Notes: generated from the sequence alone by a model not told the origin. A stretch of 64,000 nucleotides of DNA from an uncultured Spirochaetia bacterium (GCA_958296075.1 CATQHW010000003.1:310001-374000); one strand, 5' to 3'; numbered from the stretch's first letter, positions 9,371-18,256 are shown. Program-made: numbers and translations.

Positions 9371-10205
9371 CGCTCGCTTCCGCCGCCGCGTACTCGACCA
9401 CTACCGGCGCCACGGCCGCCGGTTTCCCTGGCGGCAGACGCGCGATCCGTATCGAATCCTGGTCTCCGAGTTCATGCTACAGCAGACGCAGACGGCGCGC
9501 GTGCTGACCAGGTTCGACCCGTTCGTGACGCGCTTTCCGCACGTGCGCGCGCTGGCGGCCGGCGACCGCGGCGACGTGCTGGCGCTGTGGAGCGGCCTTG
9601 GCTACAACCGGCGCGCCGTGGCGCTGCACCGCTCCGCCGGCCTGATCGCGGACCGCTTCGGCGGCGCGGTGCCGAGCGGCGCGCAGGACCTGCGCGCGCT
9701 GCCCGGCGTGGGTCCGGCCACCGCGGGGGCCGTGCAGGCATTCGGCTTCGACCTGCCGGCCGTGTTCGTGGAGACCAACATCCGCCGCGCAGCGCTGCAC
9801 GAGCTGTTTCCCGGACGCACGGCGGTCAGCGACCGCGAACTGCTGCCGGTGCTGGAACGGGCGCTCGACCGGTCGGATCCGCGCACCTGGTACTGGGCGC
9901 TGATGGACTACGGCGCCGCTCTGGCGCGCGGCGGCCCCAACCCCAACCGCCGGAGCGCCCACTACACGCGGCAGAGCCGGTTCGACGGCTCCAACCGCCA
10001 GCAACGGGGCCGCATCCTCCAGGCGCTGGCCGAACACGGCCCGCTAACCTTCGCCGACCTGAGCGATCTGATCGGCGCCGCCGACCGCGCCGGCCGGGAA
10101 CGGGCGCGCCGCAACCTGCAGGCGATGGCCGCCGAAGGGCTGCTCGACGCCGCCCCGGACCGGGTGCGCTTGGCGACCGGTCGAGAGGACCGCGCGCAGG
10201 GGTAG
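9348..10205 (+). CDS. MutY-like adenine DNA glycosylase lacking the iron-sulfur motif
   Basis: A 285-residue HhH-GPD glycosylase. The catalytic glutamate of MutY is present in ILVSEFMLQQTQT (residue 41) and the helix-hairpin-helix reads LPGVGPATAGAV (about residues 120-131). The usual catalytic aspartate position, LDGN in E. coli, reads VETN, so glutamate replaces it. The C-terminal Cys-X6-Cys-X2-Cys-X5-Cys cluster is absent; the matching region reads GGPNPNRRSAHYTRQSRFDG. This corresponds to a known MutY-related subfamily without a 4Fe-4S cluster. The usual NUDIX-like domain is missing and a short winged-helix-like tail replaces it. It probably removes adenine opposite 8-oxoguanine, working with the MutM at 33.6 kb. 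Confidence 0.82.
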   Translation: MGSCLPDIARFRRRVLDHYRRHGRRFPWRQTRDPYRILVSEFMLQQTQTARVLTRFDPFVTRFPHVRALAAGDRGDVLALWSGLGYNRRAVALHRSAGLIADRFGGAVPSGAQDLRALPGVGPATAGAVQAFGFDLPAVFVETNIRRAALHELFPGRTAVSDRELLPVLERALDRSDPRTWYWALMDYGAALARGGPNPNRRSAHYTRQSRFDGSNRQQRGRILQALAEHGPLTFADLSDLIGAADRAGRERARRNLQAMAAEGLLDAAPDRVRLATGREDRAQG

Positions 10206-10290
10206 TTCGGCCTGCGGATTGCGCGAGCGCCCGGCGTCGGCTTACCCTCAACCGGCTCGCCGTACCACGGCGGGCCGAAGGGGAGGGGCC

Positions 10291-13065
10291 TTGGCTGAAC
10301 TGAAGGTCATCAAGCGCACCGGTGAGGTCGTCGGCTTCGATCGGGAACGAATCGCCACCGCCATCACCAAGGCGGTCCGCGCGACCGGCGAGCCGCACGC
10401 CACCGCCGTGCTCGGCAACGGCACGCTGCACGACCTGCTCACCGGCGTCATCACGGAAATCGACGACCGGTTCGTCGAGCTCTATCCGAACGTAGAGAAC
10501 ATCCAGGACATCGTCGAGAAGCACCTGGCCAAGCACGGGCTGTACGAGGTGGCCAAGCGCTACATCCTGTACCGCGCCGAGCATCAGAAGGCGCGCGAGG
10601 AGCGGAAGGACCAGGTGGCCGAGCGATCGCTGCTCGGCAAGCTCACCGTGGTCAAGCGCGACGGCCGCGCGGTGCTGTTCGACATCTCGGAGATCCAGGA
10701 AGCGATCCAGGAGTGCGCGCACGGCTTCGATGGCGAGATCGACCCCGACCTGATCGCGCGCGAGACGGTCCGCAACGTCTTCGACGGCATCTCCACCGCC
10801 GACATCGACCGGGCGGTGCTGATGGCCGCCTCGTCGTTCATCGAACGCGACCCGGCCTACGCCAAGGTGGCCGCGCGGCTGTTCATGCGCCGCATCTACC
10901 GGGAGGTGATCGGCGTCGCCCGCAGCCACGAGGACGGCTACCGGCAGGCGTTCGTACGCGGCATCCGCCGCGGCGTCGGGCAGGGCCTGTTCGACGAGCG
11001 GCTGCTGGAGTTCAACCTTGGCCGCTTGGCGGACGCGCTCGATACGGCCCGCGACGATCTGCTCAACTTCATGGGGGTGCAGACCCTGCACGAGCGCTAC
11101 TTCGCCCGCGCGGGCAACGCGCTGCTGGAGACGCCGCAGGCGTTCTGGATGCGGGTGGCGATGGGGCTGGCGCTGCTGGAGGATGACCGCGACGAGCGCG
11201 CCGTGTCATTCTACCAGGTGATCTCCACCCTGCGCTTCGTACCGTCGACCCCCACGCTGTTCCATTCCGGCACCACGCACCCGCAGCTCTCCTCCTGCTT
11301 CCTCACTACGGTGGAGGACGACCTGGAGCACATCTTCAAGTCGCTGGCGGACAACGCGCAGCTCTCCAAGTGGTCGGGCGGCCTGGGCAACGACTGGTCG
11401 TCGATCCGCGGCACCGGCGCCCACATCCGGAGCACCAACGTGGAGAGTCAGGGCGTCATCCCCTTCCTCAAGATCGCCAGCGACGTCACCCTGGCGATCA
11501 ACCGCTCCGGCAAGCGGCGCGGCGCCACCTGCGCCTACCTGGAGACTTGGCACCTCGACATCGAGGACTTCCTGGACCTGCGCCGCAACACCGGCGACGA
11601 ACGCCGCCGGACGCACGACATGAACACCGCCAACTGGATCCCCGACCTGTTCATGAAGCGCGTCGACGACGACGGCGAGTGGACCCTGTTCTCGCCGGAC
11701 GAGACGCCCGACCTGCACCATCTGTACGGGCAGGCATTCGAGAAGCGCTATCTGGAGTACGAACGGAAGGCGCGCGCCGGCCTGCTGTCCCTTACTCGCA
11801 CCGTCTCCGCGTTGAAGCTCTGGCGCAAGATGCTGTCGATGCTGTTCGAGACCGGCCACCCGTGGATCACGTTCAAGGACCCGTCGAACATCCGTTCCCC
11901 GCAGGATCACGCCGGCGTGGTGCACAGCTCCAACCTGTGCACGGAGATCACGCTGAACACCTCCCGCGAGGAGACCGCCGTGTGCAACCTGGGTTCGGTG
12001 AACCTGGAGACGCACGTGGTCGACGGCGCGCTGCAGGCGCAATCGCTGGCCGCCACTGTGGAGACGGCGATGCGGATGCTCGACAACGTGATCGACGTCT
12101 GCTTCTACCCGACCCGGGAGGCGCGCGCGTCGAACCTCCGCCACCGTCCGGTCGGTCTGGGCGTGATGGGGTTCGCCGATGCGCTGTTCAAGCTCGACAT
12201 CCCGTTCGCGTCGCAGGAAGCGGTCGCCTTCGCCGACCGCTCCATGGAGCTGATCGCCTACAGCGCCATCCTCGGCTCGTCGCGGCTGGCCGCCGAACGC
12301 AGCGCCTACTCCAGCTACCGCGGCTCGAAGTGGGACCGCGGCCTGCTGCCGCAGGACACCATCGACCTCCTGGAGCAGGAGCGCGGCCAGCGGATCGAGG
12401 TGCCGTGCGGCGGCGAGCTCGACTGGGAGCCGGTCCGCGCCCACGTGCGCGAGCACGGGATGCGCAACTCCAACACCATGGCGATCGCCCCGACGGCGAC
12501 CATCTCGACCATCTCCGGCTGCTTCCCGTCGATCGAGCCGATCTATCAGAACGTCTACGTCAAGTCGAACATCTCCGGCGAGTTCACCGTCGCCAACCCG
12601 TACTTGGTGAGCGACATGAAGCAGGCCGGTCTGTGGGACCGTCACCTGTTCGAGGAATTGAAGTTTCACGACGGCAGCGTGCAGGCGATTCACGCGATCC
12701 CGGAGCGGCTGCGCGCCAAGTACCGGACCGCCTTCGAGATCGACCCCCTGCACTGCCTGCGCATGACCGCGGCGCGCGGCAAGTGGATCGACCAGAGCCA
12801 ATCGCACAACGTGTTCATGCGCGGCACCTCCGGGCAGGCGCTCAGCGACATCTACCGGACCGCGTGGAGGCTCGGCCTCAAGACCACCTACTACCTGCGC
12901 ACGCTGGCTGCCAGCCAGGTGGAGAAGTCGACCCTCGGCAGCCGGTACGGCTTCACGCAGAAACGCGCCAACGGCGCTCCGGCCGCAGCGCCGGCTCCGG
13001 TCGATCCGCAGACCGGCCGGAGCGACGCCTGCGACCTCGACGAAGACTGCGAAGCGTGCCAGTAG
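10291..13065 (+). CDS. nrdA: Ribonucleoside-diphosphate reductase large subunit
   Basis: Class I reductase alpha subunit, 924 residues from TTG 10291, chosen because GGGGAGGGG lies just before it. Two ATP-cone domains occupy about residues 1-95 and 110-200 (LKVIKRTGEVVGFDRERI and LTVVKRDGRAVLFDISEI). The catalytic parts are present: active-site cysteine in QLSSCFLTTVEDD, the NLCTEITL triad (Asn-Cys-Glu, about residues 548-552), CNLGSVNLE, and the radical-relay tyrosine pair in KTTYYLRTL. The tail ends in CDLDEDCEACQ, providing the shuttle cysteines. It makes deoxynucleoside diphosphates with NrdB, whose gene starts 21 bp downstream. The double ATP cone suggests overall activity control by ATP/dATP. 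Confidence 0.96.
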   Translation: MAELKVIKRTGEVVGFDRERIATAITKAVRATGEPHATAVLGNGTLHDLLTGVITEIDDRFVELYPNVENIQDIVEKHLAKHGLYEVAKRYILYRAEHQKAREERKDQVAERSLLGKLTVVKRDGRAVLFDISEIQEAIQECAHGFDGEIDPDLIARETVRNVFDGISTADIDRAVLMAASSFIERDPAYAKVAARLFMRRIYREVIGVARSHEDGYRQAFVRGIRRGVGQGLFDERLLEFNLGRLADALDTARDDLLNFMGVQTLHERYFARAGNALLETPQAFWMRVAMGLALLEDDRDERAVSFYQVISTLRFVPSTPTLFHSGTTHPQLSSCFLTTVEDDLEHIFKSLADNAQLSKWSGGLGNDWSSIRGTGAHIRSTNVESQGVIPFLKIASDVTLAINRSGKRRGATCAYLETWHLDIEDFLDLRRNTGDERRRTHDMNTANWIPDLFMKRVDDDGEWTLFSPDETPDLHHLYGQAFEKRYLEYERKARAGLLSLTRTVSALKLWRKMLSMLFETGHPWITFKDPSNIRSPQDHAGVVHSSNLCTEITLNTSREETAVCNLGSVNLETHVVDGALQAQSLAATVETAMRMLDNVIDVCFYPTREARASNLRHRPVGLGVMGFADALFKLDIPFASQEAVAFADRSMELIAYSAILGSSRLAAERSAYSSYRGSKWDRGLLPQDTIDLLEQERGQRIEVPCGGELDWEPVRAHVREHGMRNSNTMAIAPTATISTISGCFPSIEPIYQNVYVKSNISGEFTVANPYLVSDMKQAGLWDRHLFEELKFHDGSVQAIHAIPERLRAKYRTAFEIDPLHCLRMTAARGKWIDQSQSHNVFMRGTSGQALSDIYRTAWRLGLKTTYYLRTLAASQVEKSTLGSRYGFTQKRANGAPAAAPAPVDPQTGRSDACDLDEDCEACQ

Positions 13066-13086
13066 CCGGGGCCATTCGGAGCAGCA

Positions 13087-14082
13087 GTGGGCATCATCGA
13101 CAACACCGCCACGGACCCTAACAAGATCCTGCCGTTGCGCTACGCCTGGGCGCGCGGCTACTACAAGGCCGGGGTGGCGAACAACTGGGTCCCCGAAGAG
13201 GTGTCGATGCAGAAGGACGTCGAGCAGTGGAAGGCGCCCGACGTGATCTCCGCTGACGAGCGGCGCCTGATCCTCTGGAACCTGGGCTTCTTCTCGACCG
13301 CCGAGTCGCTGACCGCCAACAACATCGTCCTGGCCGTCTACGCGCACGTGACCAATCCAGAATGCCGCCAGTATCTGCTGCGCCAGGCATTCGAGGAGGC
13401 GATCCACACCGACACCTTCATCTACTGCTGCGACAGCCTGGGATTGGACCCCGACGAGATCTACACGATGTACCGGACCATCCCGTCGATCGAGCGCAAG
13501 GACGCCATGGTCATCGAGATGACGCGCTCGATCGTCGCTCCCGGCTTCACCACCGCCACCGCGCAGGGGGTGCGCGACCTGCTGCACGACCTGGTCGGCT
13601 ACTACGTCATCATGGAGGGTATCTTCTTCTACGCTGGGTTCGCGATGATGCTGGCCCTCAAGCGACAGAACAAGATGGTAGGCGTGGGCGAGCAGTTCGA
13701 GTTCATCATGCGTGACGAGAGCGTCCATCTGGCGTTCGGGTCCGATCTGATCAACGCGATCAAGGCTGAGCACCCGCACTCCTGGACGCCGGCGTTCCAG
13801 GACGAGCTGATCGACCTGATCCGGCGCGGCGTGGAGATGGAGGCGGCCTACGCGCGCGACGCCTGCCCGCGCGGCCTGCTGGGGATCAACGCCGATCAGT
13901 TCGCGGCCTATGTCGAGTACATCGCCGACCGCCGGATGGAGCGCATCGGACTGCCCCGGCAGTACGGGCGGGACAACCCGTTCCCGTGGATGGCGCAGAC
14001 CATCGATCTCAACAAGGAGAAGAACTTCTTCGAAACCCGCGTGACCGAGTACCAGACCGCCGGCTCCCTCACCTGGGACTGA
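13087..14082 (+). CDS. nrdB: Class Ic ribonucleotide reductase small subunit (Phe at the radical site)
   Basis: A 331-residue NrdB starting at GTG 13087 with CGGAG upstream. Metal ligands are E73 (STAESLTANN), E104 and H107 (FEEAIHTDTF), E177 (VIMEGIFFYAGF), E211 and H214 (RDESVHLAF). The position that bears the radical tyrosine in ordinary class Ia enzymes is F111. Spacings E73-E104-H107-F111-E177-E211-H214 equal those of E89-E120-H123-F127-E193-E227-H230 in Chlamydia trachomatis NrdB. That protein uses a Mn(IV)/Fe(III) cofactor instead of a tyrosyl radical. This gene is therefore predicted to encode a class Ic subunit. It lies directly after nrdA in one operon. Confidence 0.95.
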   Translation: MGIIDNTATDPNKILPLRYAWARGYYKAGVANNWVPEEVSMQKDVEQWKAPDVISADERRLILWNLGFFSTAESLTANNIVLAVYAHVTNPECRQYLLRQAFEEAIHTDTFIYCCDSLGLDPDEIYTMYRTIPSIERKDAMVIEMTRSIVAPGFTTATAQGVRDLLHDLVGYYVIMEGIFFYAGFAMMLALKRQNKMVGVGEQFEFIMRDESVHLAFGSDLINAIKAEHPHSWTPAFQDELIDLIRRGVEMEAAYARDACPRGLLGINADQFAAYVEYIADRRMERIGLPRQYGRDNPFPWMAQTIDLNKEKNFFETRVTEYQTAGSLTWD

Positions 14083-14138
14083 ACGGCAGGATCGGCCACC
14101 GGAGGATCGAGCGGCCGCGCAGCATGCCGGCTTAGCCC

Positions 14139-15125
14139 ATGGAAGCGGCACGGACGGAGAGCCTTCTGGAACGTCCGCTGGTGGAGTCCGCGGCGCTGCT
14201 GGTGCACGGCTATCTGTCGCAGGCCGATCGGGCTGTTCGGCCGGAGGCGCTCCACGACTTTCGAGTAGCGCTACGCCGGTGCCGCAGCGTGTTGCGCGCC
14301 TATCGGCCGTGGTTGGGCAAGGCGGCCGGCAAACGGATCCGCCGGTCGCTGCGCCGCCTGATGCGGCAGACCAACCGGAGCCGCGACGCCGAGGTGCATA
14401 TCCTCTGGCTGGAAGGCGCGCGGCCGGCGCTGCGGCGCGGCGAACGGGCCGGCCTCAACTACCTGCTGGCGCGTCTGCACCGGCGGCGGCTCGCCGGGCA
14501 CGCGGCCGCGGCGGCGGTACGCGACCGCTTCGAGCGACTGGACGCGGCGCTGCGCGCACGCCTGGAGCGGACGGCGCCGGCCGACCTGACGTTCGGCCGC
14601 GCGCTCGGCGAGCGGCTGCAGGAGTACACCGCTGATGTCTCCGCCCGCCTGACAGCCGCATCCGAACCGGCGAGCGGCGCAGAGCTCCACGACGCCCGAC
14701 TGGCCGTGAAGCGGCTGCGCTACCTGGTGGAGCCTGCGGTCGACGGCCTCACCGACGGGGCCGCCGTGTCAACGGCGCTGAAGGGGATGCAGGACCTGCT
14801 CGGCGAGCTCAACGACGCCCGCATGCTGGCCGCCACCGTGGACCGGGAGCTGGCGCGCGTCTCCACCGAGCAGACCGCGCGGCTGCGGCGGCTGGCGGTC
14901 GCCGGCACGGACGAGGAGCTGGCGCGCGCGCGGCGCCGCGACGAACGCCTGGGGCTGGTGCGCATCCTGCGGCTGCTACACGAGCGCCGGCAGGAACTGC
15001 TCCGGCTGCTGCGGAACGATCATCTGGACGCCGCGCGGAGCGCGTGCGCATCGCTGCGGCGCGACGGCGCCGCGTTGGCCGGCGGCTCCGGTGCGCCCAG
15101 TCCGGCTCCGCACCCGTTACCGTAG
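14139..15125 (+). CDS. CHAD domain protein
   Basis: This 328-residue, arginine-rich, entirely helical protein carries the two halves of a CHAD domain. HDFRVALRRCRSVLRAY (about residues 39-55) and HDARLAVKRLRYLVEP (about 186-201) are the paired histidine-containing helices that form its basic surface. CHAD domains bind inorganic polyphosphate and often sit near polyphosphate genes; here ppk and ppx lie within 10 kb but are not adjacent. No catalytic CYTH domain is attached. The C-terminal 20 residues are low complexity and overlap the start of a Uma2 remnant. Confidence 0.85.
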   Translation: MEAARTESLLERPLVESAALLVHGYLSQADRAVRPEALHDFRVALRRCRSVLRAYRPWLGKAAGKRIRRSLRRLMRQTNRSRDAEVHILWLEGARPALRRGERAGLNYLLARLHRRRLAGHAAAAAVRDRFERLDAALRARLERTAPADLTFGRALGERLQEYTADVSARLTAASEPASGAELHDARLAVKRLRYLVEPAVDGLTDGAAVSTALKGMQDLLGELNDARMLAATVDRELARVSTEQTARLRRLAVAGTDEELARARRRDERLGLVRILRLLHERRQELLRLLRNDHLDAARSACASLRRDGAALAGGSGAPSPAPHPLP

Positions 15126-15433
15126 TGGTGCAGCCGGACCTGATCGTGGTGTTCGCCGAGCACGAGTCGATCGTGACCCGAAGCCGCATCGTCGGCGCTC
15201 CCGACCTTCTGGTCGAGATCGTCTCGCCGTCGAACCGCCGGCACGACACCGTCCTCAAGCTGGAGCTGTACCGGCGTGCCGGCGTGGGCGAGTACTGGAT
15301 CGTCGATCCCGAGGAGCGGCGCATGACGGTCTACGCCCGCTCGCCGGAGGGCCTGACCGAACTCGACGCCGGACACGACGAGGTCACCTCCCCGCTCGCC
15401 GGCGGTTCGGTGGCGATCCGGCACCTCTGGTAG
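15125..15433 (+). pseudogene. N-terminally truncated Uma2-family protein
   Basis: About 102 residues match the C-terminal half of the Uma2/DUF820 PD-(D/E)XK-fold family. QPDLIVVFAEHESI begins the conserved part, PDLLVEIVSPSNRRHDTVLK follows, and YRRAGVGEYWIVDPEER completes it. Complete members have about 190 residues, with 80 or so before the QPDL motif. Here that part is replaced by the end of the CHAD gene, so the copy is probably a fragment. A GTG at 15125 would allow translation of the remainder. The catalytic aspartate and Glu-X-Lys-equivalent residues (D in PDL, E-V-S-P region, K in LKLELYR) remain. Confidence 0.6.
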
Positions 15434-16320
15434 CGACGGCCGAGCGAGAGCGGCGCGCGCTGCTCTACGCGCTGCTCAGCGTCGCCCTCTGGTCGACGGT
15501 CGCCACCGGCTTCAAGCTGGGTCTGCGCGCCCTGCAACCGGTGCAGCTCCTGTTTCTCGGCTGCGCGGTGGCGCTGGCGTTCTTCGCCGCGGCGCGGCCC
15601 TTCGTTACCGCCCCGATGACCCCGCGCCAGCATCTGAGCGCCGCGGCGCTGGGGCTGCTCAATCCGCTCGGCTATTACCTGGTGCTGTTCGAGGCGTACG
15701 ACCGTCTGCCGGCGCAGATCGCGCAGCCGCTCAACTACCTGTGGGCGGTGACCCTGGCGCTGCTGGCCATTCCCGTGCTGGGACAGCGCCTGTCGGCGCG
15801 CGGCTGGGTCGGCGTGGCGGTCAGCTACGCCGGGGTCGCGGTACTGCTGACGCGGGGCGGCTCCACAGGACTGGGCCGGTTCGACACCGCCGGCGTGGCG
15901 CTGGCCCTGGGCAGCACCATCCTGTGGGCGGCGTACTGGCTCATGACCGTGCGGTTGGGAGTGCCGGCGGTGCCGCTCATGTTGAACGGGTTCGCGGCGG
16001 CCACGGCCGCGGTCGGCGCCGTCTGCGCGGCGACGGCCGGCCTGCCGGCGATCACGCCGGCAACCCTGGGCTACGCCGCCTGGGTCGGACTGGTGGAGAT
16101 GGGCGTCGCCTTCCTGCTGTGGCAGCGCGCGCTGGCCCTGACCGCGCAGGCCGGCCGCCTCGGCACGCTCATCTTCCTGTCGCCGTTCCTGTCGCTCGTC
16201 ATGATCGCCGCGGTGCTCGGCGAGCGCATCCATGCCAGCGCGCCGGCCGCCCTGGCCCTGATCGTCGCCGGCTTGGCGTTGTCACGCAAGCGCTCCCGGA
16301 AGAACCGACCGACCGAGTGA
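15427..16320 (+). CDS. EamA/DMT-family permease
   Basis: A 297-residue protein with ten predicted membrane helices in two homologous EamA halves. The first begins ALLYALLSVALWSTVATGFK; the second, after LLTRGGSTGLGRFDTAG, starts GVALALGSTILWAAYWL. It belongs to the drug/metabolite transporter superfamily and its substrate is unknown. The start is a problem: no ATG, GTG or TTG lies in frame between the upstream gene and GTG 15541, which is inside the first helices. The CTG at 15427, which overlaps the Uma2 stop, is the best candidate, and the gene may also have lost its original start in the rearrangement that truncated Uma2. Confidence 0.75.
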   Translation: MVATAERERRALLYALLSVALWSTVATGFKLGLRALQPVQLLFLGCAVALAFFAAARPFVTAPMTPRQHLSAAALGLLNPLGYYLVLFEAYDRLPAQIAQPLNYLWAVTLALLAIPVLGQRLSARGWVGVAVSYAGVAVLLTRGGSTGLGRFDTAGVALALGSTILWAAYWLMTVRLGVPAVPLMLNGFAAATAAVGAVCAATAGLPAITPATLGYAAWVGLVEMGVAFLLWQRALALTAQAGRLGTLIFLSPFLSLVMIAAVLGERIHASAPAALALIVAGLALSRKRSRKNRPTE

Positions 16321-16339
16321 GAAGCGCTGCTGTACGTCT

Positions 16340-16939
16340 CTACCCTGGCTGCGATTCAGCTCGCGCCTTGAGGATGTTCTCGACCAGCCGGTAGACGGTC
16401 GTGCGCCACGGATTCCGCGGCCAATCTCTACATGGTGGGGAATCTCTCGCCGCCGCTCGCCGGACGGCACTGAAGATCCTGTCTCTGGTGAATTTGCGGC
16501 GATCGACGCCCTTGTCATAGTTTGGGAGATGGCATCGCAGTCGGCGGGAACACTCCCGTGATGAAGAGATGCCGGCGCCGTCTTCGAAGTGCAGCAGCAG
16601 CCAGTATTCGAACTTGGGATTGCTGAGGGCGAATCCGCGGTTGTTCATTCCCTGCGACCACTTGTGAAGCTCGGCCAACTGCTCGTCGGTCCACTGGTCC
16701 TTGTCCACCACCAGCCACGCCTCGTCGGTCTCCGCGATTTCTTTACGTTCCAGGTCTTGCTCCATGCGCCGCAATACCTGCGCGGGCGAACTCCCCTGGT
16801 CGCCTTTCACGCAGCGCACGTGAATCACCGAGTGATCGTTGAATACGGCGAAGTAACTCGGTTCGGTCTTGATCCCCTCAGCGGCGATGACGAATACCTT
16901 GCGGTAGCGGAGCCGGCCGGTCGCTCTCTCGAACGACGT
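16340..16939 (-). CDS. RloB-like protein with damaged start codon
   Basis: The frame that follows the ATPase stop codon directly encodes an RloB-family protein. TSFERATGRLRYRKVFVIAA leads into EGIKTEPSYF, the Toprim-like glutamate motif, then AWLVVDKDQW, the acidic motif, then NPKFEYWLLLHFED, the family signature. RloB proteins pair with AAA ATPases (RloA) in defence islands. The first codon after the upstream TAG is ACG, where an ATG would be expected, and no ATG or TTG occurs in frame before GTG 16828. Starting at that GTG would delete the EGIKTEP motif. Either ACG is used or the gene is inactive. The rest, to residue 199, is uninterrupted and ends TTVYRLVENIL. Confidence 0.75.
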   Translation of the reverse strand, partial: TSFERATGRLRYRKVFVIAAEGIKTEPSYFAVFNDHSVIHVRCVKGDQGSSPAQVLRRMEQDLERKEIAETDEAWLVVDKDQWTDEQLAELHKWSQGMNNRGFALSNPKFEYWLLLHFEDGAGISSSRECSRRLRCHLPNYDKGVDRRKFTRDRIFSAVRRAAARDSPPCRDWPRNPWRTTVYRLVENILKARAESQPG

Positions 16940-18256
16940 CTATCCCGCGCCAAATCGCACCGATTCCGTTGGGGTGATGCGAGGAATACCGCCCAGTCGG
17001 CCCTGCAGATAGCTCTTGCGTATATCTTTGTCGTAGCGGACATCGCGGTATTCGCTGAACGAAAGCAGGCTCGAAGCGCCGGAAGCGTCCCGCTCCGTTA
17101 CCCACATTTCGTCACGGCGAAGCGATCGTTGGTCCATCAGCAGCACGTCATGGGTCGTGAGCAAAAGCTGTGTTCTGGTTTCGGCGGTACAGGCCGCCAG
17201 ATAGTGTTCGAGCAGCCGTCGAGTGAGCAAGGTGTGCAGGCTGCGGTCCACCTCGTCGATGACGTAGACCTGCTTTGAGTCGCCGGAAGAAAGATCGAGA
17301 AACGCCGGCAGGAGATCGATGAGTCGCCGAGAACCGTCCGACTCCTGAGAAATATCGAAGTAGGTTTCCCTGCCATCGGTCATCCGGTGCACGGTCATGC
17401 GTTTCCTGGCTATCAGGTCGCCGTCCCTGCGATCTATCGAGTACGTATCGACTGGGCCTTCCACATATGCGCCTTCCCCTTCGTCGAGCTGCCCCCGTAT
17501 ATGGTTTTTCATCTGCTCAGGAATCGGGATGCTTTCAAACGGCACCGACTTACTGGCCATCCGGGAAATCCCGGTATCGAGGTCAGTAAACATCTCGTTC
17601 AGCTTCACGGCAAGGTCTCTATTCTCATAGAACGACACGCCATGCACGAGCCGTGTGTCGGGAGAAATCATCCGCAAGGTGTCTTTGAACCAATCGTAGA
17701 TCGGCCTGAAGGTCGATACGTTCTGCGATATGGAGTTGGTCAGAAAGAACTGATTGTCGCGGGTACCGCGAAAGGTGAACTTGAGAAACTGCTCTTCCTT
17801 CACCAGGGATCCATCGAATTCGATGTCCCCATGCCGGCGGTCGTAGAGTATCCGCTCGCTGGTGCTGCCGACTTTCACCAAGCGTTCCTCGAGCACCTTC
17901 TCTCGGGTCACCGCGAAGCTGAGCGCGTAGACGCTCCCATCTATCAGGAGCTCGAACTCGAAGCGCGATGGCTGCGCCGCACAGTCCCTGTCGAGCCGAA
18001 AGGGGATTACCGGGATGCGGTCGCCCGGCTGGGAGCCCTCGATGATCTGGGTCTTGGCGAAGGAGAGAGCCTTGAAGAGATTGGTCTTGCCCGACGCGTT
18101 GCCGCCATAGAGCGCCATGATGGGCAGCACCCTCATCTGGTACCGGCCAAGGCGGGCCACCCGCTCGCCGTGCTGGCGCTCGCGGCTCGCGACCATCGAC
18201 AGGGTGACGCGATCCCGGAAGGACATCCAGTTCGTGACCGAGAAACTGATGATCAT
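16940..18256 (-). CDS. RloA-like AAA family ATPase
   Basis: A 438-residue ABC-type AAA ATPase of the RloA/AAA_15 group. It opens with ISFSVTNWMSFRDRVTLSM, has Walker A in ALYGGNASGKTNLFKALS (about residues 48-65), an ABC-like signature region SDGSRRLIDLLPAFL, Walker B in KQVYVIDEVDRSLH, and a switch histidine in LLLTTHDVLLMD. Such ATPases act with a Toprim- or RloB-type effector, and that gene follows with no space. The combination resembles sensor-effector anti-phage systems (an ATPase plus a nuclease-like partner). Base composition is lower in GC than its neighbours over parts of the gene, consistent with horizontal acquisition. The start ATG at 18256 is well defined. Confidence 0.88.
   Translation of the reverse strand: MIISFSVTNWMSFRDRVTLSMVASRERQHGERVARLGRYQMRVLPIMALYGGNASGKTNLFKALSFAKTQIIEGSQPGDRIPVIPFRLDRDCAAQPSRFEFELLIDGSVYALSFAVTREKVLEERLVKVGSTSERILYDRRHGDIEFDGSLVKEEQFLKFTFRGTRDNQFFLTNSISQNVSTFRPIYDWFKDTLRMISPDTRLVHGVSFYENRDLAVKLNEMFTDLDTGISRMASKSVPFESIPIPEQMKNHIRGQLDEGEGAYVEGPVDTYSIDRRDGDLIARKRMTVHRMTDGRETYFDISQESDGSRRLIDLLPAFLDLSSGDSKQVYVIDEVDRSLHTLLTRRLLEHYLAACTAETRTQLLLTTHDVLLMDQRSLRRDEMWVTERDASGASSLLSFSEYRDVRYDKDIRKSYLQGRLGGIPRITPTESVRFGAG

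Noticed and set aside
10206..10290. NrdR binding boxes upstream of nrdA
   Set aside because: No pair of ACACWATATWGTGT-like sequences is present.
11206..14151. Very long minus-strand open frame opposite nrdA and nrdB
   Set aside because: High-GC antisense artefact; Arg/Gly/Val-rich with no domain.
16340..16828. RloB-like gene starting at GTG 16828
   Set aside because: This would drop the EGIKTEP motif and 37 residues that plainly belong to the family; kept only as an alternative.
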